Positions 9,496-17,733 of a stretch of 25,501 bases of DNA are shown piece by piece. Each line of letters starts with the position of its first letter. The first letter of the stretch is position 1. Position numbers and translations under genes: made by a program. This DNA comes from Fonticula-like sp. SCN 57-25 (lineage: Eukaryota; Nucleariida; Rotosphaerida), in NCBI GenBank assembly GCA_001724245.1, contig MEDX01000059.1, forward strand, positions 1 through 25,501. The letters run 5' to 3'. The notes under the pieces were generated by a model that had not been told where the DNA came from, made no database searches, and saw only the letters and a program-made list of their open reading frames with translations.

Positions 9496-10612
9496 TTAGG
9501 CCAAGTACTTGAACACACGGCTCTTGATGAGGATGTTTCCCCTTTCCGCCGCGTGCATCAGCAGCCGCCTGATCTCTGCGGCATCGTCCACCAGATCCCG
9601 CGCTATCAACGTGAGCGCATGTACGCCGTCGCTGTTTGCCGCAAAATGGCGCATGTCGTCGTCGGCGCGCACGCTCTCAACGTGCCGCGCCGCCTCGGCG
9701 GGGTCGGCCAGCGAGGACACGGCGGCGAGGCAGTGGCCGAGCGCATTGATCTCGGCCGACGCGACGCGCGCCGGGGCAAACGGCGTGGCGGCACCGGCAG
9801 AGGCAAACGAAGTAATACTATTTTACATAAATTGAGTCACTGTCGAGAGAGCGCATGAAACAGGCACACACAAACTTACATTGCCAATAGGTACATGCAC
9901 ACACATTCATTCCAACCATATTACGCACGTTGAATTGAGCCAGCGGATCCATTGGACGTAGAGCGCCGAGACGACGTCATCTTGTTCAAGCTCGCTTACC
10001 ATATCAGAAATGTCCCACTCGACGCGACGCTCGTGCGGCACCTCATCGGGATCGCTCACAAGGGCCTGGTACAGCGCGTCCTGCGCGAGGCACGCGGCCC
10101 TCAGTCGCGCGGCAGCCGACGGGCGCATCGCGGGCAGGTCTGCGCTACGCGTCAGCAAGACCAAAGAGAGGCAAAAAGTGACAAGGAAACGCACCCATTT
10201 CGTCATCCGGCTCGGACTCGAACGAGGCGAGCGCCTTTGCGGCATCGCGGCAAGCGTCGAGGTCGAGATCGAGATATGCGGCGTCCAGGAGGGCCGTGAG
10301 CTGCGGCGCGCTCGGGCCGAGCACGTCACCCCAGAGCAGAGCAGCCTCTTTGGCGTCCGTCGTGCGGCGCAGCGCAACAAGCGCGGTGAACAGGAGATGA
10401 AGCGTGTCCGCCTCAACTTCGGCGCTCAGCATCGCCTGGATAAAAGGGAATCAGAAACGACAGGACGGGCAACGCGCGCGGCGTACGAGCTGAAGCTTGT
10501 TGACAGCGACCTCGTAGGAGCCCTGAAACACAAGCTCGGACGCCTCGCACACAAGATCGTCCACATCAGCGGCGGCCGGGAGCACAACCGCTCCATCATC
10601 GACCGACGGCAT
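9496..10612 (-). CDS. Unrecognised alpha-helical protein
   Basis: I do not recognise the family. Four exons inferred: 10612-10487, 10435-10195, 10139-9929, 9817-9496, giving 299 aa, with introns of 51, 55 and 111 bases and donors GTACG, GTGCG, GTGCG. The frame stays open across all junctions. Composition is Ala/Leu/Asp/Glu-rich and predicted helical throughout, with repeated helix pairs such as ASELVFQGSYEVAVNKLQLA and RLRAACLAQDALYQALVSD. The arrangement looks like a TPR-type solenoid, but no motif is strong enough to assign one. There is no clear signal peptide or membrane helix, so a soluble scaffold or adaptor is likely. The ATG at 10612 is only a few bases downstream (in gene sense) of AGTTTGCAGTTTGCATTG, the element also found before the genes at 1908 and 12367. 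The last intron uses an AATAG acceptor and is the least certain junction. Confidence 0.65.
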
Positions 10613-10617
10613 GTCTA

Positions 10618-10636
10618 CAATGCAAACTGCAAACTG
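10618..10636 (-). promoter_or_regulatory. AGTTTGCAGTTTGCATTG start-site element
   Basis: On the minus strand the sequence reads AGTTTGCAGTTTGCATTG and lies five bases upstream of the ATG at 10612. The identical 18 bases stand before the gene at 12367, and a 14-base version stands before RPF1. Confidence 0.5.
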
Positions 10637-10794
10637 ATCGATGTGACAGAGGGATTTTGCAGGGATTTTGTGTAATATATTGGTACTTAATTGATATTCA
10701 TTCTGTTACAAAGGTATATAAACTCGAGTGATTTGTGTAGCTAACATGACTGTAAATTAACTGCGCGAACCGCACATCGCTATTGATATGTCCC

Positions 10795-12367
10795 TCAGAG
10801 CTTTGGCTCGCTTGGCCGCCACCCCGCGATGACATCCTGCAGCACGTCGAGCCTGTCCTGTCCCCAGATGATGCTGCCCGTGTGGTTCACCTGGAAGCTC
10901 GGCACGCCGCACACGCCGAGCTGCACCGCGCGAGCCGTGTTTGCCTTGAGCGCGCTCTTTGCCGCGTCGCCCTCGGCAGCCTTGATGAGCGCAGCGCCGT
11001 TAAAGCCCTCGGCCGTCAGCAGCGCCTCGAGTGTCGCCGCGTCACTAATGTCCACGTCGCGCACCCAAGCAGCCTTGTCTATTAAACAAATGAGATAATT
11101 CCGTGTCAGTCTGGGGAGGGGCAACGGCAATGTGAGGCGACGCACAGATTGGGCCGATGGTCGCCGGCTCGACGATAGCCACGCGGAGCGGCAGAACAGA
11201 CCGGATAGGGAAAATGCTCGGAAAGTTGAGCTGGTTCCACACATATAATATTAGTAATTATGCGTAAATACACTCGTGAGCGCACCTCGACGTCGCCCCA
11301 CCAGGCGATCCAGTCTTGCATGTCGGTGGCGCCGTACGCGCGCCTAGCCTCGCTCATGGCCAGCATCGGGACATTCGGCGTGCCAATCCTTTACAATATA
11401 AGCAACAAGATACGTGACTTACAATACGCACTCTTTGAATAGGGCGCCCAGCAGAATGGGAACAAACTCGAGCTGGACATTCGGCCCGCCCTCCTTGACG
11501 ACGCGGGCGATCTGCGTCCATCCGATATAGCTGAGCCTCGCTGTTTAGCAAAAAAAATATATATATACCTATATAACCGTACCTCCAAGGACTGCTAAAA
11601 TCGAAAAAAAATGACACGACTGTCTTTTTCTTTGCACCACCCGGGACGGCGCGGAACTGGGCAGCGGCAGAGTTCCCGAGCGCGCGGTCCACAAAGTGGA
11701 GGCGATCGCTGCCCCAAAATACGCGCCCACCAACGGCCATGGCCGGCACGCCAGGCGAGCCAAGCTCCACAAGGCGCTCCGTGGCCGCCCGCAGCGCGTC
11801 CTTTTGCCCGTCAAAGTCGATGGCCGGCGGCGCTCCGCCCTGTACATTTGTTTAGTTGAGGGGCAGGCCAAAGGGAATCGTACCGTGCACCGGCCGAGAA
11901 TGCGAGAGAGTACCGCGCGGTCCGAAATGTCCTCGTGGCGGACCCAGTACGCTTCAAAAAGCGCGTGGGAGACGCGCGCCCGCAGCGGCTGCGACGAGAT
12001 CGCGTGCAGCATGCGCAGGGCATCGACGCTGCGCATGGGATGGCCCGCAGGGAACGGCGGGATCGGCACGCGGAAGCCGCGACGCTGGAAGCTTGTGACA
12101 AGATCAGCGAGGGAGAGCGATTGCTTTGTCGGGTTCATGAGGGAGGAGGCCGAACCTGACTTGCCCTGAGGCGCCTGCGTAAGGTCGTACACACCGCCGA
12201 GTAGCACGGGATGCCCTGCAGATGAAATCAGCATGCGACAATTATGTTGAGAGCTGCAACGCACAAACAATAAAGGCGCGGTTGCGTGCGGCCACATCCT
12301 CTATCAGAAGCGACGCAAGGTATGCGTAGGGACACACAATGTCGTAGTAAAACTCGACGACGGCCAT
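10795..12367 (-). CDS. Two-domain DsbA/GST-kappa-like protein (HCCA-isomerase family, internal duplication)
   Basis: Thioredoxin-fold family that includes 2-hydroxychromene-2-carboxylate isomerase, GST kappa and FrnE-type DsbA proteins. Seven exons: 12367-12265, 12215-11884, 11839-11583, 11530-11432, 11388-11286, 11230-11146, 11078-10795; 420 aa. Copy 1 (about 1-215) starts VVEFYYDIVCPYAYLAS, then WHPVLLGGVY, AYWVRHEDISD, GVPAMAVGG and FWGSDRL. Copy 2 (about 216-420) starts VVSFFFDFSSPWSYIGW, then VPILLGALFKEIGTPNVPM, AAWVRDVDISD, GVPSFQVN and IWGQDRLDVL. Both keep the cis-Pro loop (GVP) and the WG-x-DRL motif. They differ at the active site: Cys-Pro at residue 12-13 in copy 1 and Ser-Ser-Pro in copy 2, so the halves may have different chemistry (redox-like versus glutathione-isomerase-like). 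Six introns of 43-67 bases. The ATG lies after AGTTTGCAGTTTGCATTG at 12398-12415. Substrate unknown. Confidence 0.83.
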
Positions 12368-12397
12368 GGTGGCGGCCCTGGCTGATGTTTGTTGTCA

Positions 12398-12415
12398 CAA
12401 TGCAAACTGCAAACT
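12398..12415 (-). promoter_or_regulatory. AGTTTGCAGTTTGCATTG start-site element
   Basis: Same 18 bases and same orientation as at 10618-10636, here about 30 bases upstream of the ATG at 12367. It probably marks a transcription start or core promoter; that is inference from position. Confidence 0.5.
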
Positions 12416-12550
12416 TTCATCGCAACTGAAGTTCATCAAAAATCGCTCTCTATCGCAAGTCTATCGCAGGTCTATCGCACTGTCCAGAAAGCGGCACATT
12501 GATACAATATGCATATTCATTTACAACTATGTTACATGTATACGAAAAAC

Positions 12551-14528
12551 TTAAAGGTCGTCCTCGATAGGCTGGTCGAGCGTCTTGGACATGTACGGCC
12601 CGTCGAGTTCGTACCCCAGCTTCCTGTAATAGTGCCTTGTGCCGACACCGGCGATGACGGCGAGCTTTGTCGAGCGGTGCTCGTCACGCGCGATCCTCTC
12701 CGCCTCCTCCATGAGCAGCGTGCCAAAGCCCTGGTGCTGAAACTTTTTCGGATCGCGGCTGTGGATCGGCACGACGCTGCCGTACACGTGGAGCTCGCGC
12801 ACGATGGAGCTGCTGCCGCGCAGCTCGGGCCTGAACGTGTTTGCGCCGCACTTGCGCAGACGCAGCAGACCGATCTAATATAAAGTCAGTTTGCATTCAT
12901 TGTTTTCGCGCGTTGTCGTACGAGAATATCGTTCTTGGGGTCCTCGTACGCAAGGAACGTCTCCCAGCCGCCGTTCGCGTAATAGTCTCGCCTCACGAGC
13001 TCAACCTGGTCCGGCTTGACCTTGCTGTGGATGTCGACAATGCCCACTTCGCGCGTGCGCACGTCGCGGCACGTCGTGCCAAAGTCGCGCATGCGGTTCA
13101 GAGCGAGCTCGCGGAGGTTGCCGTATTCGACGCCCGACGTCACGAGCGGCATCGGGATATCGCTGGGGATGACACAAAAAGCGCAAATGTCAGAATCAAT
13201 AAAGAAAACGCATGCAAATTAGTTCGTACCGCTGCACGCGATAGATTCGCGTCCACGGCGGGACGAGCGCGAGGATCCTCGCGATGAGGTCGACGAGAAC
13301 GTCCGGCGGGTAATTCCTGTACCGCCCAGTCTTCCAAAGCTCGTAGAGCCCCGTGCCTCTGATGACGAGCGTCGGGTACAGCTTGAGCCCGTCCGGGCGG
13401 AAGGCCGGCGACGCAAACAGCTCTGCAAACTGCGCCATGTCGCGCTCCAGGCCGACGTTGGGAAGGTCGGGCATCATGTGAGACACGACCTTGTACCCGG
13501 CGTCCTTGGCGAGCTCGAACGACTCGCACACAGACTGAACAGTGTGGCCGCTGTAGAGCGCGCGTCAGTGGAAAAGAAAATAGAGGAGAAAACGGACCGG
13601 TTCGTGTCGCGCGCCACGTCCTCGTAGACGCTCTGGACGCCAATCTCGAGGCGCGTGCAGCCGTACCGGAGCATCTGGCTCAGGTGAGGGCGCAGGCAGT
13701 AGTCGGGGCGCGTTTCAATCGTGATGCCAATGCACTTTGTCGTGCTCTGCTCGGAGAATCTAGGAGGAAAGTCAGCAGAAGGAACAGTAGAAACGGCAAT
13801 ACGAGACGAAAACAAAAGCTACGCAAATGCTCTACAACAGCAAAAGAGACTAACCGGACCGCCTCGTCGACGTTTGTGCTTGTGTGTCCCGTGAGCGCAT
13901 CGTGCAGATTCCTGATGAAAAAGTCACGGTAATCTTCAGGCAGCGACATAAAAGTGCCGCCCATGACGATGTACTCGACCTTGTCGACGCTGTGGCCGAG
14001 GCTGCGCAGCTGATCCATGCGGCTCTTGGCCTGCGCGAGAGGATGGTACCGCCCGCGGATGGCGCGCATACTCGTCGGCTCGTAGCCAGTGTACGACTGC
14101 GTCGAGTACTCAAAGTCGCTGTCGGGGCCGCCGGGACAGTACCTGGACAGGGCGTTAGACGACGGGGATCGAGCACAAAAGACGCGTTCGTACACGCAAA
14201 TGTTGCCCGTAAATGAAATGTGCGGGCAGCGGTGAGGTTTGCACATGACGGCAACGACGGCAATTCCAGACGCCGTGCGAACGGGCTTGGCCTTGAGCTT
14301 TGGGAGGAGAAGCGCCTTGTACTCTTCCGGGATCGCCGCGATGATGTCGACGAGCTTGGGCTGGTTCGGCAGGCGATGCTCGCGCGACACGCGGCCCTTG
14401 AGCGCATTAAGGTTCACATTATGGCCCGCTTCGAGCGCAATAACAAGCTCGCGGACAATGTCGCTGCACGCGCGGACCATCAGGTCGGCATTAGTGACCG
14501 TAGGATCGCGCTTGCGCGGCGGGCCCAT
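12551..14528 (-). CDS. ELP3: Elongator complex protein 3 (radical SAM / acetyltransferase)
   Basis: Catalytic subunit of Elongator, which makes the 5-carboxymethyl group on wobble uridines of certain tRNAs; historically described as a histone acetyltransferase. Six exons: 14528-14194, 14142-13855, 13759-13598, 13550-13230, 13162-12922, 12874-12551; 556 aa, as expected. The radical-SAM cysteines are in [19 protein letters not shown], followed by [84 protein letters not shown] and [17 protein letters not shown]. The acetyltransferase half has [21 protein letters not shown] and ends with [15 protein letters not shown]. Two donors depart from the local norm (GTTAGT and GTCCGT). It is transcribed away from the histone deacetylase across only 90 bases holding two CACGTG boxes. 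Confidence 0.96.
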
Positions 14529-14594
14529 GCTTGCGAGACGGCGGCGCACACGAGCGTAATCCTGAGTCACGATTACGGAAAGATGGCTGTAAAT

Positions 14595-14611
14595 CACGTG
14601 ACACTCACGTG
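14595..14611. promoter_or_regulatory. Paired CACGTG boxes in the ELP3/HDAC divergent promoter
   Basis: TCACGTGACACTCACGTGAC contains two CACGTG palindromes, at 14595-14600 and 14606-14611, eleven bases apart start to start. They lie between ATGs at 14528 and 14619, so they can serve both genes. Such boxes bind bHLH-type factors in many eukaryotes; the binding protein here is unknown. Confidence 0.6.
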
Positions 14612-14618
14612 ACTTTGG

Positions 14619-16355
14619 ATGAAGCGGCCGGCACCTGGCGAGGAAGGCGGCGGCGATGCGCCAGCCGAGGGGGCGGACGGACACATTTCGGCGTTGGAAG
14701 GGAGCGAATTGTATGACAATAAGAGACCCTTTCTAGTGTACAGCCCTGCGTACTCGCGATTGTGCGATCGGCTTCCTGCCAACCGAGGTCGTGTACGCTC
14801 GATCGTTCGCGCCAAATTTCAGCTATGCTCATATGCGCACAGAGTACCATGGTGCATTCCCTCATGGCTGCCTATGACCTCATTCGTCATTTTAGGTACG
14901 TTTCTCTCACTTTCTTTTAATTATTCTGTTGTTGTTTGCTAAATGGCGTCACTACCAGTATACTGGCGCCGTTTCCCGCGCCCGAGGCGTCGCTTCGTTC
15001 GTTCCACACGCGCGAGTACGTGTCGGCCCTGCGCACAGCCGAGTCGACCTCGCTTCACGCTGTCTCTGATGATGATGTCAGCGACGACGACTGCGCCGTA
15101 GCTGCCGGCGACGCCGAGTTTGGGTACGTTCTTAAGTATGCCCTGCGCCGCTGACCGCTTCCAGGCTGCGGGACGACTGCCCCGTATTCAATGGTCTGTG
15201 GCAGTACTGCCAGCTAAATGTGGGCGGGACGTTGGCGGCGTGCCGCGCTCTCTCCGCGGGCGGGGCGCGCGTGGCGGTTCACTGGGACGGCGGGCGGCAC
15301 CACGCGAGGCGGGCGTCGGCATCGGGATTCTGCTACGTGAATGGCACGTCATGATTTCTAATGCTCTGTTTTGCTATGTTTTGTGTGCTTTGTACACTGT
15401 TTCGTGCATTTTTCCTTAATCATTGCCTTGCTGATACCCCACTCAGACATTGTCATTGGCATTCTGGAGCTGCGCAAGCGGTTTGATCGCATTCTCTACA
15501 TCGACATTGACGCTCACCACGGCGACGGTGCGACACATATTTGCCTCCCCTGCCTGCTCACTCTACATTTTCTTGCCTGTAGCGGTGGAGAGCGCCTTTT
15601 ATCACTCGCCGGCGGTCATGTGCGTGTCGCTGCACCTCAAGGCGCGCGGCTTCTTTCCCGGCTCGGGCGACTCTTCTTCATGCGGCGATGGGCCTGGGCG
15701 CGGCACCAATATCAATGTGCCGCTGCCGGCGGGCACGCGCTCGGAAGAATACCTACAAGTGTTTGATGGTGTGCTGAGTGCTGCAGTGGAACACTTTGAG
15801 CCCAACGCGATCGTCATGCAGTGCGGCACCGATGCGGTACGATTGTTGTAGAGATAAGGATATAGAAATGGGATCTGAGTTCTTTGACTATGTTTGATAT
15901 TGCGTACTGCATGGTACAGATGCCACTCTTCTTCTTACTCACGCACCTGACAGCTTGGAACTGACCCGACGGCTGCGCTAAATCTTTCCTCTTCCGCGTA
16001 CGTCACGTGTGTCCGCCGCGTCCTCTCCCTGTCCCTCCCCACACTGCTGCTCGGCGGCGGCGGTTACGCACACAGCGACGCCGCGCGCGTCTGGACGATG
16101 GCGGCCGCAGCGTGCGTGGGCGTCGACCTGCCGACGGGCGACGCCATTCCGCCGCACGACGGCGCAGAGGAAGCGTACGGGCCGTACTATGCGCTCGAGG
16201 TGGCCGAGCGAGGCGCGGCGGCGGGTGGAGGCATGGGGGAAGAGGAGATAAGGGCGGCTGTGCAGGCGGCGCGCGATGTGTGCGAGCAAGGAAAGTTTGC
16301 CAAGGAGAAGAAGAGCGCGATTGAAAAGCATGAAGCAACTACAGAGGACAAGTAG
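14619..16355 (+). CDS. Zinc-dependent histone deacetylase, class I-like
   Basis: Removes acetyl groups from lysines of histones and other proteins, in nucleus or cytosol. Seven exons: 14619-14792, 14843-14895, 14959-15123, 15165-15343, 15447-15527, 15583-15836, 15954-16355; 435 aa. Conserved blocks are [41 protein letters not shown], the HH pair in [28 protein letters not shown], zinc ligands in [30 protein letters not shown] and the catalytic Tyr in [16 protein letters not shown]. It looks closest to class I, HDAC8-like forms. Oddities: an acidic insert near residues 110-125 ([10 protein letters not shown]); Ala where HHGDG is usual; and intron 4, which must start GC (GCACGT) to keep YVNDIV in frame. 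The Lys-rich tail is poorly conserved. It shares a 90-base divergent promoter with ELP3. Confidence 0.93.
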
Positions 16356-16623
16356 AGGATGGTGTGCAGGATTATGAGATTGATGTGCAAAGATATGCAT
16401 GACGAAGATGGATGTGTAAAGTGTTTGTGGGTCGTGTATTATAGTGGTCAATGGGAGAGGTGGTGAAACGACGACGGCGGCGCATAGATGTGTGATTATG
16501 TTTTCAAATAAAAAGTTCGCATTGACATTGATATGCTTAGATGCATTTGTATGCTAATGTACACAAAAAGTCTATCAAAATTCGCCTGCTCGCTCATTCG
16601 CCGCACTTTATCGGCGTATTTTT

Positions 16624-17555
16624 CTATTCCGTTGAACCGCTCAGCGGCACCGCGAGTCCCACCGGCTTTCCGTCATCTTCCATGATTGGCTGCGCGCTAA
16701 ACTGCGGCATAAACGCGCGCCGCCACTCGCTCGTCCTGTTCCCCTCGCTCCTGTGCGGCAGGAACGGCGACATTAGCACGGCGGCGCCAGCGCCCACCTG
16801 CAGCGCCACTTCGCCGCCCTGCGCGAACGCACGTCTCTGGTGTAGCGCAGTGTACTCGTCCGCCGTCGTCGGTCGGTGAATCTCGCTGTTGCTTGGGACG
16901 GCCCGCGCCACCCAGAGGCAGCCGTTGGCAGTGGTCGCGGCGTCAATGGCGCACCAAATGGCAACGCTCGGAATGAGGCGGTGCCGCGCGCGCATGTACT
17001 GCGAGTCCTGGTGAAGCACAAATTGCGACGCGAGCGGCGTACGAGGCGGCTTGCAGATGTGCTGCTCATTCAGCTGAAAAGTCAAAGAGAGGTTAGCTTT
17101 AAAGAGGAAAAACAAAAGAGGCGTGCTAAATAAATGTGTTCAGACGGCGGAAGGACGCTCGCGGCGGCGCGGCGGAACTCGTGCTCCAAGAGCGATGCCA
17201 TCAGGGGGCTGCGGGCAGCGCGCTCAGAGAGGTAGTCCGGCGAGGCGCTCACGGCAGCGAGGCGATCGGGGAACAAGATCGTCGCGGGCTCTGGGAAATA
17301 AAGGGTTAGTGCAGGAAGTGAAGGGCAAAGAGACACGTGCGGATAACACAGCCTGCATTCTTGGTGATGTCGACGTCCTGCTCGAGGAGATCGAGCATCA
17401 GCTCGTCAAACTCGTCGTAAATGACGCTCACCTGATCCGCCGACAAGACTGCACCGTTGCTTAGCAGTGTGCAAAAAGAAAAGAGAGGGCATACAGTCAG
17501 GCAGCACCACGTAGCCGTTTGTGTGGTAAAACGACACCTGCTCATCGCTCAGCAT
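16624..17555 (-). CDS. Phytanoyl-CoA dioxygenase (PhyH) family oxygenase
   Basis: Non-haem iron, 2-oxoglutarate-dependent oxygenase family; substrate not readable. Four exons inferred: 17555-17495, 17448-17348 (end uncertain), 17288-17157 (start uncertain), 17073-16624, about 247 aa. The start is MLSDEQVSFYHTNGYVVLPD, then FLSADQVSVIYDEFDEL, the standard PhyH opening. Exon 4 has the iron-binding H-x-D in FVLHQDSQYM, then IWCAIDAATTANGCLWV, and the distal His and oxoglutarate Arg around PHRSEGNRTSEWRRAFM. Intron 2 is ambiguous: a GTTATC donor with CAGAG acceptor, or a GC donor with CAG acceptor, both keep frame and change two residues. Intron 3 uses an unusual GTCCTT donor. None of its three introns has the GTRCG donor common elsewhere. 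A full E2F-type site lies 11-23 bases before the ATG. At 247 aa it is shorter than many members. Confidence 0.8.
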
Positions 17556-17565
17556 CGCGCTGAAA

Positions 17566-17578
17566 TTTTGGCGGGAAA
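17566..17578 (+). promoter_or_regulatory. E2F-type consensus site upstream of the PhyH gene
   Basis: TTTTGGCGGGAAAC matches the classic E2F/DP site TTTGGCGGGAAA. It lies 11-23 bases upstream of the minus-strand ATG at 17555. Cell-cycle control is possible but not shown. Confidence 0.45.
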
Positions 17579-17733
17579 CGATGTAAAAGTGAATCAGATG
17601 TGAATCTGGCTTGTGGCCACCTCTATGCAATTCTCTGTTGTTGTGTTTCCACTTGAAGCGTCATAAAAATAGATATTGGAACAATGTATATGTATAATAA
17701 TGAATAAACAAAAGTAAAACGACAATACTAGGA

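Noticed and set aside
13680-14684. Continuous 334-codon frame through ELP3
   Set aside because: It reads through two introns; ELP3 conservation requires splicing at 14194/14142 and 13855/13759.
16009-16014. CACGTG within the last deacetylase exon
   Set aside because: It encodes conserved protein sequence, so it is likely coincidental.
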